Part shown: positions 1 to 6,812 of the stretch, piece after piece
Layout: every line of letters starts with the position of its first letter
Numbering within the stretch: the stretch's first letter is position 1
Assembly: GCA_030681635.1 (NCBI GenBank)
Contig: JAUXRT010000451.1
Location: 1-8,582, forward strand
Length of the DNA: 8,582 nt
Direction: 5' to 3'
Origin: Reyranella sp.
Lineage (GTDB): Bacteria > Pseudomonadota > Alphaproteobacteria > Reyranellales > Reyranellaceae
Made by a program: the position numbers and the translations under genes
Notes under the pieces: model-generated
Database searches by the model: none
What the model saw: only the letters and a program-made list of their open reading frames with translations
Told to the model about the DNA's origin: nothing

Positions 1-1337
1 TGATCCTGCGCCATATCGGCATCAAGCCGTCCCAGATCACCATCATTGCCGAGGATCTGCGCGGTGGCATCCCCGAGGCCGAGCGCTATGGCGTCACCTT
101 CATCGAGAAGCGGCTGACCAAGTCCAACTACCGCCAGATGCTGGAAGGCCGGCTGGGCAAGGGCGATTTCCTGGTCAATCTGTCGGTCGAGGTCGCCTCG
201 ACCGCGCTGGTCGAACTCTGCCAGAAGCAGGGCGCGCTCTACATCGACACCTGCATCGAGCCGTGGCCGGGCGGCTATTCCGATCCCTCGCTCTCGGTGT
301 CGCGGCGCTCGAACTACGCGCTGCGCGACACCATGCTGAAGTTCAAGTCGAAGTACCATGGCGGGCCGACGGCAGTGAGCGCCCACGGTGCCAACCCCGG
401 CCTGGTCTCGCACTTCACCAAGCAGGCGATGATGAATCTCGCCCGCGACACCGGTCTCAAGACGGCGGTACCGACGACCCGTGAGGGCTGGGGCAAGCTC
501 GCCCGCCGGCTCGGCGTCAAGGTGATCCATGTCGCCGAGCGCGACACCCAGGTCTCGCCTGTCCCCAAGGAAGTGGGCGAGTTCGTCAACACCTGGTCGA
601 TCGACGGCTTCGTCTCGGAGGGCGGCCAGCCGGCCGAGATGGGCTGGGGCACCCACGAGAAGGCGCTGCCGCCCGACGGCGCGCGCCACAAGTTCGGCTG
701 CGATGCGGCGATCTACCTGAACCGGCCTGGCCTGCTCACGCGCGTGCGGACCTGGACACCGCTCGAGGGGCCGTTCCACGGCTTCATCATCACGCACAAC
801 GAGTCGATCTCGATGGCCGACTACTTCACCGTCCGCGACGGCAAGAAGGTCGTGTACCGCCCGACAGTGCATTACGCCTATCACCCGTGCGATGCCGCGA
901 TCATGTCGATGCACGAGATCGCCGGAAAGAACCTCAAGCAGCAGAAGCGCCAGCGCCTGATGGTGGACGAGATCACCTCCGGCCGCGACGAACTCGGCGT
1001 GCTGCTGATGGGCCACAAGAAGGGCGCCTACTGGTACGGCTCGCAGCTCGACATCCACGAGGCACGCAAGCTTACGCCCTACAACAACGCGACCTCGATC
1101 CAGGTCTGTGCGCCGGTCCTGTCGGGCATCATCTGGGCGCTCGAGAATCCCGATCGCGGCCTGGTCGAGGCCGATGAGATGGACTTCGCGCGCAACCTCG
1201 AGATCTGCATGCCCTACCTCGGCCCGGTCGTCGGCAAGTACAGCGACTGGACGCCGCTCGACGGCCGTGGTGCGCTGTTCCCCGAGAACATCGACAAGGC
1301 GGACCCGTGGCAGTTCAAGAACTTCCGCGTGACTTGA
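1..1337 (+). CDS. hss: Homospermidine synthase, N-terminus missing (5' partial)
   Basis: Makes sym-homospermidine from two putrescine molecules (or spermidine plus putrescine), releasing ammonia, with NAD+ as a recycled prosthetic group; a cytosolic polyamine enzyme common in Alphaproteobacteria. The frame is open from base 3 to the TGA at 1335-1337, giving 444 visible residues; the family has about 475-480, so roughly the first 30, including the Rossmann glycine motif, lie upstream. The ATG at 138 is internal, because the open frame before it also encodes family-like sequence. Recognisable blocks are NLSVEVASTALVELC (177-221), YIDTCIEPWPGGYSDP (240-287), AHGANPGLVSHFTKQAM (381-431), TWSIDGFVSEGGQPAEMGWG (591-650) and FIITHNESISMADYF (783-827). 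By length, the Trp at 594-596 falls where Blastochloris viridis HSS has its substrate-binding Trp229 (from memory). The C-terminus is intact. No terminator follows, and an FkbM gene starts close downstream. The family call is secure. Confidence 0.93.
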   Translation, partial: ILRHIGIKPSQITIIAEDLRGGIPEAERYGVTFIEKRLTKSNYRQMLEGRLGKGDFLVNLSVEVASTALVELCQKQGALYIDTCIEPWPGGYSDPSLSVSRRSNYALRDTMLKFKSKYHGGPTAVSAHGANPGLVSHFTKQAMMNLARDTGLKTAVPTTREGWGKLARRLGVKVIHVAERDTQVSPVPKEVGEFVNTWSIDGFVSEGGQPAEMGWGTHEKALPPDGARHKFGCDAAIYLNRPGLLTRVRTWTPLEGPFHGFIITHNESISMADYFTVRDGKKVVYRPTVHYAYHPCDAAIMSMHEIAGKNLKQQKRQRLMVDEITSGRDELGVLLMGHKKGAYWYGSQLDIHEARKLTPYNNATSIQVCAPVLSGIIWALENPDRGLVEADEMDFARNLEICMPYLGPVVGKYSDWTPLDGRGALFPENIDKADPWQFKNFRVT

Positions 1338-1405
1338 TAGCCCCTCGAAAAAGTACCGCGCCGGGTTTCTGGACGAAATTGTCCAACCGGCAACGGGCTT
1401 GGACG

Positions 1406-2203
1406 ATGGCGCGCTGGCTCGTGCGTTGGGTGTTGGCGGGCGCCAACACCCTGCGCGGGCAGGGGCCTCGCTTCTGGCGCGTTTCACCGCCGGTGCTGTG
1501 CCGGCAGGTGATCTATGATCGAACGAACGGGAAATTCTTCTCCCTCAAGGCACGGGATTCGGTCGACCTCAATCTCATGGGTCTGATCTTCGACAAGAAC
1601 GAGTACGGACTGGAAAAGATCGCGCGGCGCGACGAGCTCAACGCCCGGTACGAGACCATCCTCGCACAGAAGCTCACGCCCCTTATCGTCGACTGCGGGG
1701 CGCACTGCGGCATTGCAACCAAGTTCTTCGCCGAAACCTATCCGCAGGCGCGCATCGTTGCCGTCGAGCCGGATGAGGACAATGTCGCGCTGGCGCGCGA
1801 GTCCAACCGCGGGGGCAGGATCACCGTCCTGTGCGCGGCCGTCGGCAGCGCCGATGGAACCGGGAGCCTGGAACGCCAGGATCGGAGCTTTGCCCACCGG
1901 GTCAACGGTGCCGTCGCGGGCGAGACCAGGATCCTTTCGATCAACACGCTTGTCGATGACGAGCGCCGCGGGGGCGCCCGGCCGTTCATCGTGAAGATCG
2001 TCATTGAAGGGTCCGAAGAAAATCTGTTCGAGGACAACACGGGCTGGATCGACGCGTTTCCCCTGCTGATCATCGAACTGCATGACGGGATGCTGCCAGG
2101 AGCGGCAAACGCCCGGAATTTCCTCCGCGAGATGGGCAAGCGCGATCGCGACTTCCTGTACCACGGCAAGAACATCTTCAGCCTCTCGAATACCCTGGGG
2201 TAG
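1406..2203 (+). CDS. FkbM family SAM-dependent methyltransferase
   Basis: Predicted class I SAM-dependent O-methyltransferase of the FkbM family, which methylates sugars of surface glycans or secondary metabolites; the substrate cannot be read here. From the ATG at 1406 it is 265 aa. Motif I is VDCGAHCG (residues 95-102), followed by the acidic ribose-binding end of beta-2 in VAVEPDEDN (118-126). The C-terminal FkbM signature appears as KIVIEGSE (197-204), then LLIIELHDG (220-228). The usual signature is KIDxEGxE, so the Asp is replaced by Val. Start choice: a GTG at 1307 in the same frame would add 33 residues and overlap hss by 31 bp. Its AAGGCGG is too close (3-4 nt), and third-position G/C bias is weak between 1338 and 1405 but strong after 1406. 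Neither start has a good ribosome binding site. The gene probably shares hss transcription. It ends 3 bp from the convergent glycosyltransferase. Confidence 0.8.
   Translation: MARWLVRWVLAGANTLRGQGPRFWRVSPPVLCRQVIYDRTNGKFFSLKARDSVDLNLMGLIFDKNEYGLEKIARRDELNARYETILAQKLTPLIVDCGAHCGIATKFFAETYPQARIVAVEPDEDNVALARESNRGGRITVLCAAVGSADGTGSLERQDRSFAHRVNGAVAGETRILSINTLVDDERRGGARPFIVKIVIEGSEENLFEDNTGWIDAFPLLIIELHDGMLPGAANARNFLREMGKRDRDFLYHGKNIFSLSNTLG
1428..1451. repeat. Perfect 11-bp inverted repeat inside the FkbM 5' coding region
   Basis: GGGTGTTGGCG (1428-1438), spacer GG, then CGCCAACACCC (1441-1451), a perfect palindrome of 11 bp per arm. In RNA, ten pairs could close a GGGC loop. It lies within codons 8-16 of the FkbM gene, encoding part of WVLAGANTL, and no T-run follows, so it does not look like an intrinsic terminator. 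It could impede translation or transcription early in the gene or be a protein-binding site; chance within GC-rich coding sequence remains possible. Confidence 0.6.
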
Positions 2204-2206
2204 TCG

Positions 2207-3205
2207 TCAGCCAGACGGCGACCTGACGTAGTGCCCGGCCCATCTGCTGGCTTCTAGACGTATCCGCGCCAACAGCCGATTCGTGAGCGACGGAGGCCCC
2301 TCGATGGAGTGTTCCGGCGTCGGAGATGTCGTGGCCGGAATGCCGCCGATCTCGTCGCGGATCTGTTTCAGGCGCGCCAGGTAAGGTCCGTAGATGTCGT
2401 TCCGGACCAGGGCGGAAAAGGGCCCCAGGTAGGAGATGTTGCTGCCGAGAAAGACGTTGGGCTCGATCTCCTTCAATCCTGCGAAGTGAAAGAAGATCAG
2501 CGGGAATTTTCCGTCGACCACGAACGCGCCTTCGGGTCCCTGGGCAATCGTGTGGCGGCAGATGTTCCACGGCCCGACATTCGCGCCAGGATGCGTGACC
2601 TCGACGACATTCGGAAACTTCACGAAGATATGGTCGAGATATTTCTGGTCGGCGAAGCGGTCGCCGTCGACGCAACCGTAGCACCATTCGATGCAGCTGT
2701 TGCGCCACCACCGGGCCGCTTCCAGGCCCGTGGCGTCGGCCCGGAAGCTCACCCAGCCGACATTGAAGCGTCCGTACTTCTCGAGACGCTTGGCCCACCA
2801 GTGGTAGCGGTGCCCGACCAGGCCGATCGACGCGTTGGCAATCGCCTCGAAGATCGGCGCCGGGCTCGCATAAAACATCAGATCCGCATCGAGATAAGTC
2901 ACGATGTCGCCAGGGTCGGCGGCCTCGAGGGCGGATGAGACGGTGCAGCCCGACAGCGTGAAGTAGTAGTCGCGGAGCGAGCGGTCGTCCTTGACGGCGA
3001 GCAGATCGGGGTTATCCCGCTCGAAGTCGGCGAGTGAGGTCCACGTCACGCCGGGTTCGTGCAATCCCGCGAGGACGCGCTCGCATTCCGGCGTGAGGCA
3101 AAGCACCGAGATCCGGCAATCGGGATCGACGTGGCGCAGCGAACGGATCATCGCCAAACCACGATCGAGATACTGATGGTCGAAGTAGGTGCAGTAGCGA
3201 TTCAT
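2207..3205 (-). CDS. GT8-like glycosyltransferase (GT-A fold)
   Basis: Predicted nucleotide-sugar-dependent glycosyltransferase of 332 aa, probably cytoplasmic, as no signal peptide or membrane segment is visible. The start MNRYCTYFDHQYLDRGLAMIRSL (residues 1-23) matches the first beta-alpha unit of GT8-like enzymes. IVTYLDADLMFY (101-112) carries the metal-binding DxD motif as Asp106-Ala-Asp108. FNVGWVSFRAD (147-157) resembles the N-x-G acceptor-side loop, FADQKYLD (184-191) the conserved DQ segment, and HPGANVGPWN (205-214) plus FFHFAG (238-243) the C-terminal His motifs. The ATG at 3205 has no evident Shine-Dalgarno; the leader just before it reads TCTTCCTGA. It converges with the FkbM gene, with stops 3 bp apart and no room for a terminator between. 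A role in a surface glycan, possibly with the neighbouring methyltransferase, is inference; donor and acceptor are unknown. Confidence 0.78.
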   Translation of the reverse strand: MNRYCTYFDHQYLDRGLAMIRSLRHVDPDCRISVLCLTPECERVLAGLHEPGVTWTSLADFERDNPDLLAVKDDRSLRDYYFTLSGCTVSSALEAADPGDIVTYLDADLMFYASPAPIFEAIANASIGLVGHRYHWWAKRLEKYGRFNVGWVSFRADATGLEAARWWRNSCIEWCYGCVDGDRFADQKYLDHIFVKFPNVVEVTHPGANVGPWNICRHTIAQGPEGAFVVDGKFPLIFFHFAGLKEIEPNVFLGSNISYLGPFSALVRNDIYGPYLARLKQIRDEIGGIPATTSPTPEHSIEGPPSLTNRLLARIRLEASRWAGHYVRSPSG

Positions 3206-3264
3206 TCAGGAAGACATAGGACATTACCGCAGGCCGTGAAAGTTCGGGCGTTCCTGCGGTTTGT

Positions 3265-3289
3265 GCCGGCGTTTTGGGCCGGCGTTTTG
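3265..3289. repeat. Short tandem repeat, 2 copies of a 12-bp unit
   Basis: GCCGGCGTTTTG occurs at 3265-3276 and again at 3278-3289, separated by one G, so the period is 13 bp. It is non-coding on both strands. It could be a paired binding site or simple slippage duplication. Confidence 0.7.
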
Positions 3290-3299
3290 TGATGGTCCG

Positions 3300-3315
3300 C
3301 TCACGCGTGCGTGAG
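3300..3315. promoter_or_regulatory. Operator-like dyad upstream of doxX
   Basis: CTCACGC (3300-3306), GT, GCGTGAG (3309-3315): a perfect 7-bp inverted repeat whose 2-nt spacer is too short for an RNA hairpin loop but suits a dimeric DNA-binding regulator. It ends 62 bp before the doxX start and directly abuts the next dyad. No regulator gene is visible in the window. Confidence 0.4.
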
Positions 3316-3364
3316 AGGGTTTGACCCTGTCTCGCCCCGGTTTCTGCCTATACCGGCACGAAGC

Positions 3365-3373
3365 GAGGGAGAG
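3365..3373 (+). promoter_or_regulatory. Ribosome binding site deciding the doxX start
   Basis: GAGGGAGAG ends 4 nt before the ATG at 3378. It favours this start over the in-frame TTG at 3321, which has no purine-rich leader. Confidence 0.65.
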
Positions 3374-3377
3374 ACCC

Positions 3378-3797
3378 ATGACGGCATTCTTCGACGCATG
3401 GCGGACCAGGCTCGATGCCTTTCCGTTGCAGGCGCTGCAACTCCTGATGCGCTTCAGCATCTTCTGGGTGTTCTGGCGCTCGGGCTCCCTCAAGGTCGCC
3501 AACATGGAGCAGGCGGTCGGCCTGTTCCGCGACGAGTACAAGCTGCCGGTCCTGTCGCCTGAGATCGCAGCCTATCTCGGAACCGCCGTGGAGCTGGCCG
3601 CGCCCTGCCTGATCCTGGTCGGGCTGTTCACGCGGCTGGCTGCCCTGTCGCTGATCGTGCTCACCCTTACCATCCAGTTCCTGGTCTACTGGAACGACTA
3701 TCCCTCGCACCTGCTGTGGCTGGCGATCCTGGTCTTCATCCTGACGCGCGGGCCCGGCCCCTATTCCTTCGACGCGCTCCTGTTCAGGAAGCGTTGA
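3378..3797 (+). CDS. DoxX family integral membrane protein
   Basis: Small inner-membrane protein of 139 aa, normal for DoxX proteins. The family is named from the thiosulfate:quinone oxidoreductase subunit of Acidianus, but most bacterial members have no assigned reaction; some are tied to redox or thiol stress, so none is assigned here. Hydrophobic segments lie near residues 18-36, 63-82, 86-105 and 110-124, the usual four-helix layout. Family-like features are RFSIFWVFWRSGSLKV (25-40), the GTAVELAAPCLILVGLFTRLAA stretch (68-89) and a short Arg/Lys-rich cytoplasmic tail. The ATG at 3378 is chosen over in-frame upstream starts because GAGGGAGAG (3365-3373) lies just before it and the residues before it are not family-like. 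Its 3' end overlaps the convergent ArsB/NhaD gene by 37 bp. Confidence 0.88.
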   Translation: MTAFFDAWRTRLDAFPLQALQLLMRFSIFWVFWRSGSLKVANMEQAVGLFRDEYKLPVLSPEIAAYLGTAVELAAPCLILVGLFTRLAALSLIVLTLTIQFLVYWNDYPSHLLWLAILVFILTRGPGPYSFDALLFRKR

Positions 3798-5275
3798 GCA
3801 GCGAAGACCGCCAGGAGAACCGCGGCGCCGGCAACGTTGACCAGCGCAGAGCCGACATAGAGCCACAGCGCCAAATAGAGCGACGACATCGCCAGGGTGA
3901 TGATGGCGACCCTGGAGCCAAAGGCGGTGAACTCGTTGAACGAGATGCGCTTGCCGTCCTTCTCGGCCAGTCCCGTCACCGTGACGTTGGCCGACGCGCC
4001 GATCAGCGTGCCGTTGCCGCCGAGGCAGGCGCCGAGCGACAGCGCCCACCACAGCACCTGCCCATCGGGGCCGGCGTTGAGCTGGCCGAGCAGGCTCGCC
4101 ACCAGCGGGATGGTGACGGCGGTGTAGGGAATGTTGTCGATCACCGCCGAGAGGAAACCCGAGATCCAGAGGATGAGCAGAGCCGCCACCAGCAGGGTCG
4201 CCGTCGGCGATAGGCCGAAGCGGCTGGAAAGCCCCTGGATGATCCAGGCGAGAGCGTCGGCGAGGCTGGCTATCAGGCCGGTCGCGACGGCGGCACCGAC
4301 CAGGATGAACAGGAACAGGAAGAAGGCCAGCGTCGGCCACTCGATGTCCTTCTCGAGAATGGTGAGAACACCGTGCTGGCGCTCCTCGTGCGTCGGCTTG
4401 TGCTCCTTGAGATAGTAGTAGTCCTGGGCGAACAGGATTGCGGCAATGCCGATCACCGCCGGCACGGCCACCGGCATGTGGGTGAAGGTGTGCGTCATGA
4501 AGCCGAGAAAAATCAATACTGTGATGCAGCAGGTGGCGCGCAGCAGCGGCACGTTCTCCAGCCTGGCGCCGCTTGGCGTGGCAGCGCCTTCATGGTCGGC
4601 ATCGGCCGGCGCGCCGATATCTGTGGGATAGTAGCGTCGGCTGTACCAGACCAGCACGATCATCATGAAGGTGCAGGGCACTGCCAGGTTGTAGATGAAG
4701 TCCATGAAGCTGAGGCCGGTGCGCGGATCGGCGCCGATCAGCACGTTGGGCGGATCGCCGATCAGCGTCGCCGTGCCGCCGATGTTGGCTGCCATCACCA
4801 TGGGCAGGAAGAAGGCGGAGCCGTTTATCTTCAGCCGCCGCGCCATTTCCGACGCCATCGGATAGGCGAAGATGACGGTGGTGACGTTGTCGAGGATCGC
4901 CGACAGCACGCCGGTGAACCACAGGATCAGCCGCGCGGCGCGGCTGGGATTGCCACGCGATCGTTCGAGCAGGCGGTCGACCGCCCAGGGGAAGACGTTG
5001 GTGGTCTTGAGCACGCCGACCAGCGCCATCATGGCGAACAGCAGCAGGATGACGTTGAGGTCGACGGCGTTCTTCGCCGTCTCGAACGAGATCAGCTTGA
5101 AGGGCGAGAAATAGGAGATCAGCCAGATCACCGCGACCGCGCCGATCGGGATCAGCACGCGATGCACGCGGTCGAGGGCCAGCAGCGCGAACATCGCAAC
5201 CAGGACGACCGCAACGATGCCCTGCGAGGCGATATCCCTGGTCGAGTCGAAGCCCTGCATCACGCCCCCCGGCAT
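3761..5275 (-). CDS. ArsB/NhaD-superfamily (ion transporter superfamily) membrane carrier
   Basis: Polytopic inner-membrane transporter of 504 aa with about 11-12 hydrophobic segments. It shows the two-fold repeat of the ion-transporter superfamily: LSAILDNVTT (124-133) is mirrored by LSAVIDNIPYT (375-385), and NIGGTATLIGDPPNVLIG (164-181) by CLGGNGTLIGASANVTVTG (417-435). The GGNGTLIGASANV form is typical of ArsB/P-protein-like members, and DN-plus-Pro helix breaks are expected at the substrate site. A hydrophilic loop of about 40 residues (212-250) and another at 287-312 separate the halves. Substrate is not readable: Na+/H+ antiport, arsenite export or an anion are all known in the superfamily, and no arsenic genes are adjacent. 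The ATG at 5275 overlaps the SDR stop (TAATG); a second ATG at 5260 follows a run of six G and may be the real start (499 aa). Confidence 0.85.
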   Translation of the reverse strand: MPGGVMQGFDSTRDIASQGIVAVVLVAMFALLALDRVHRVLIPIGAVAVIWLISYFSPFKLISFETAKNAVDLNVILLLFAMMALVGVLKTTNVFPWAVDRLLERSRGNPSRAARLILWFTGVLSAILDNVTTVIFAYPMASEMARRLKINGSAFFLPMVMAANIGGTATLIGDPPNVLIGADPRTGLSFMDFIYNLAVPCTFMMIVLVWYSRRYYPTDIGAPADADHEGAATPSGARLENVPLLRATCCITVLIFLGFMTHTFTHMPVAVPAVIGIAAILFAQDYYYLKEHKPTHEERQHGVLTILEKDIEWPTLAFFLFLFILVGAAVATGLIASLADALAWIIQGLSSRFGLSPTATLLVAALLILWISGFLSAVIDNIPYTAVTIPLVASLLGQLNAGPDGQVLWWALSLGACLGGNGTLIGASANVTVTGLAEKDGKRISFNEFTAFGSRVAIITLAMSSLYLALWLYVGSALVNVAGAAVLLAVFAAQRFLNRSASKE

Positions 5276-6039
5276 TATGAAAGGTAGGTTGCCGAAACAC
5301 CGCCGTCCACCACCAGGGCATGGCCGTTGACGTAGGAGGCGGCGGGGGAGGCGAGGAAGAGGGCGGCGCCGGCGATCTCCGACGGATCGGCCCAGCGCTT
5401 GGCGGGGCAGCGCTCGCGTTGGCGCTCGCCGGTCGGTGAGGCGATCAGCCGGGCGTTGGTCTCGGTGGCGAAGAAGCCGGGCGACAGCGAATTCGACGTG
5501 ATGCCCGTGGCGCCGAGCTCGGCCGCGAGCGCGCGCGTGAGCGCCGCCAGCCCGCCCTTGGCGGCGACGTAGGAGACCGCGCCCGGCACAGCGAGGTCAG
5601 CCACGATCGAGGTGACCAGGATCAGCCGGCCCCAGCGCCGCTCGATCATGCCGGGGGTGACCAGCTTGACCAGGGAATGGGCGGCGTTGAGGTCGACGTC
5701 GATCAGGCGGGCGAAATCCTCGGCCGCGATTTCGGCGAAGGGCCGGCGGTCGCGTTCGCCGACATTGTGGATCAGGATGTCGATCGGCCCCGATGTGGCC
5801 ACCTCCGCCGCCATCGCGGCCCGGTCGCCCATTTCGAAGGCCAGCGCATCGCAGGCGAAGCCTGCCCGGCGCAGCTCCTCCAGCCGGGGTGCGATCCGCT
5901 CCCGGGTGCGGCCATGCAGCAGGACCCGCGCCCCGGCCTCGGCCAGCGCCTTGGCCATCTCCCAGCCGAGGCCGCGCGCCGAGCCTGTGACCAGGGCGGT
6001 GCGTCCATCGAGGCGGAACTTGTCGGGAAAAGTCGACAT
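5275..6039 (-). CDS. Short-chain dehydrogenase/reductase (classical SDR)
   Basis: Cytosolic NAD(P)-dependent oxidoreductase of 254 aa, the standard length for classical SDRs. Cofactor motif TGSARGLG (18-25); HNVG (91-94) in place of the NNAG motif; Asn118 in DVDLNAA; catalytic Ser144, Tyr157 and Lys161 in VTSIVADLAVPGAVSYVAAK; LSPGFFATE (185-193); C-terminal VNGHALVVDGG (237-247). The Arg in LHGRT (41-45) after beta-2, with no acidic residue there, points to NADP(H) preference (inference). Overall pattern is nearest to gluconate 5-dehydrogenase-like SDRs, but the substrate is unproven. The start at 6039 gives a family-like N-terminus (MSTFPDKFRLDGRTALVTG); ATGs at 6051 and 6114 are in frame but add non-family residues, and the latter runs into the divergent ugpQ. 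No clear Shine-Dalgarno is seen. The stop overlaps the carrier's start by one base, implying translational coupling. Confidence 0.88.
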   Translation of the reverse strand: MSTFPDKFRLDGRTALVTGSARGLGWEMAKALAEAGARVLLHGRTRERIAPRLEELRRAGFACDALAFEMGDRAAMAAEVATSGPIDILIHNVGERDRRPFAEIAAEDFARLIDVDLNAAHSLVKLVTPGMIERRWGRLILVTSIVADLAVPGAVSYVAAKGGLAALTRALAAELGATGITSNSLSPGFFATETNARLIASPTGERQRERCPAKRWADPSEIAGAALFLASPAASYVNGHALVVDGGVSATYLS

Positions 6040-6091
6040 GGGGTGGGACATTCGTCTATTGCGGCATCCCGAGTTAGCGTTGGAATCGTTC
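6040..6091. promoter_or_regulatory. Compact divergent promoter region between SDR and ugpQ
   Basis: Only 52 bp separate the chosen starts of two divergent genes, so their promoters must overlap each other or the coding sequences, or one or both transcripts must be leaderless or nearly so. No hexamer pair with normal spacing is convincing on either strand. A weak GGA at 6082-6084 is the only Shine-Dalgarno-like element for ugpQ. Confidence 0.35.
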
Positions 6092-6784
6092 ATGCTGCAA
6101 CTGCCTAAAGTCATCGGCCATCGCGGGGCGGCTGCCTATGCGCCGGAAAACACGCTGGCGTCCTTCCGGGAAGCCCGGCGCCGCGGCGCCCCTTGGGTCG
6201 AGATCGACGTCAAGCTGACGGCCGATGGCGTGCCCATCGTCATGCACGACGACTCGCTCAAGCGGACGACGGGAGTCGACCGGCTGGTGGCTGCGACACC
6301 GCGCGCCGACCTGCCGAAGGATGTGCCGACCTTCGAGGAGGCGATTGCCTGCTTCGCCGAGCTGGGCCTCGGCTGCAACGTCGAGATCAAGCCCTGCGAC
6401 GGCCGGGAGCAGGAGACCGCGCGCGTGACCGTCGAGACCCTGCGGCGGTGCTGGCCAGCGTCGTTGCCGCCACCGCTGCTGTCGAGCTTCAAGGCCGCTT
6501 CGCTGGTTGCGGCCCGGGAGGCGGCGCCGGAATTTGCACGGGCGATCCTGCTGGGCAGGATCGAGGAGAATTGGCGGGGGCGGGCCGAAGAAGTGGGCGC
6601 CCAAGGCGTCAATACCAACGGCATCAAGCTTACGGCACCCCAGGCCGTCGACATCCGGAAGGCGGGCTACGCGCTCAGCGTCTACACGATCGACGACGGC
6701 GCCGTCGCCAAAGCCCTGGTCGGCATGGGTGTGCACTGCGTCATTACCGACGCGCCCGACGTCATCCTGGCCGCGCTCAATTAA
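6092..6784 (+). CDS. ugpQ: Glycerophosphodiester phosphodiesterase, UgpQ-like
   Basis: Hydrolyses glycerophosphodiesters (for example glycerophosphocholine) to sn-glycerol-3-phosphate and the free alcohol. The 230-aa protein has no signal peptide, so it is cytoplasmic like UgpQ rather than periplasmic like GlpQ. GDPD signatures are in order: IGHRGAAAYAPENTLASF (8-25) with catalytic His10-Arg11; WVEIDVKLTADGVPIVMHDD (35-54) with metal ligands Glu37 and Asp39 and catalytic His52; NVEIKP (96-101) with Glu98; and the C-terminal barrel segment LSVYTIDDG, VHCVITDAPD. The ATG at 6092 is used because the protein then begins right before the first conserved strand; the frame stays open far upstream but only antisense to the SDR. 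It lies directly upstream of ugpB, whereas in E. coli ugpQ is last in ugpBAECQ. A 130-bp gap with Pho-box-like repeats separates them, so the two may be under separate promoters. Confidence 0.9.
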   Translation: MLQLPKVIGHRGAAAYAPENTLASFREARRRGAPWVEIDVKLTADGVPIVMHDDSLKRTTGVDRLVAATPRADLPKDVPTFEEAIACFAELGLGCNVEIKPCDGREQETARVTVETLRRCWPASLPPPLLSSFKAASLVAAREAAPEFARAILLGRIEENWRGRAEEVGAQGVNTNGIKLTAPQAVDIRKAGYALSVYTIDDGAVAKALVGMGVHCVITDAPDVILAALN

Positions 6785-6812
6785 TTGGGCGTTTAGGGGT
6801 TGCCTTTGGTAC

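Larger units (their letters stand above)
3206..3377. promoter_or_regulatory. Divergent intergenic region between glycosyltransferase and doxX
   Basis: These 172 bp must hold promoters for both the leftward glycosyltransferase and rightward doxX genes. They contain a GCCGGCGTTTTG tandem repeat (3265-3276 and 3278-3289), a dyad CTCACGC-GT-GCGTGAG (3300-3315), and a small hairpin AGGGT-TTG-ACCCT (3316-3328). A TTGACC at 3321 resembles a -35 box, but no -10 hexamer lies at normal spacing, so no start site can be assigned. Confidence 0.45.

Noticed and set aside
3012..3224. Minus-strand 70-codon frame starting 19 bp upstream of the glycosyltransferase ATG
   Set aside because: It mostly overlaps the glycosyltransferase in another frame and has no family features; the glycosyltransferase frame carries the conserved motifs.
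3321..3354. Sigma-70 promoter TTGACC/TATACC upstream of doxX
   Set aside because: The hexamers are 22 bp apart, too far, and no acceptable -10 lies at 16-18 bp.
3348..4340. Minus-strand open frame spanning doxX and the carrier 3' half
   Set aside because: Arg/Pro/Gln-rich out-of-frame translation; both strands here are better explained by doxX and the carrier.
4373..5287. Plus-strand open frame antisense to the ArsB/NhaD carrier
   Set aside because: Its translation is a compositional His/Asp/Gln/Arg-rich string with no family features, while the opposite strand has clear paired transporter motifs.
5612..6091. Upstream extension of the ugpQ frame giving a 390-aa protein
   Set aside because: The extra 160 residues are Arg/Ser-rich, antisense to the SDR, and not GDPD-like; the GDPD domain starts right at the ATG at 6092.
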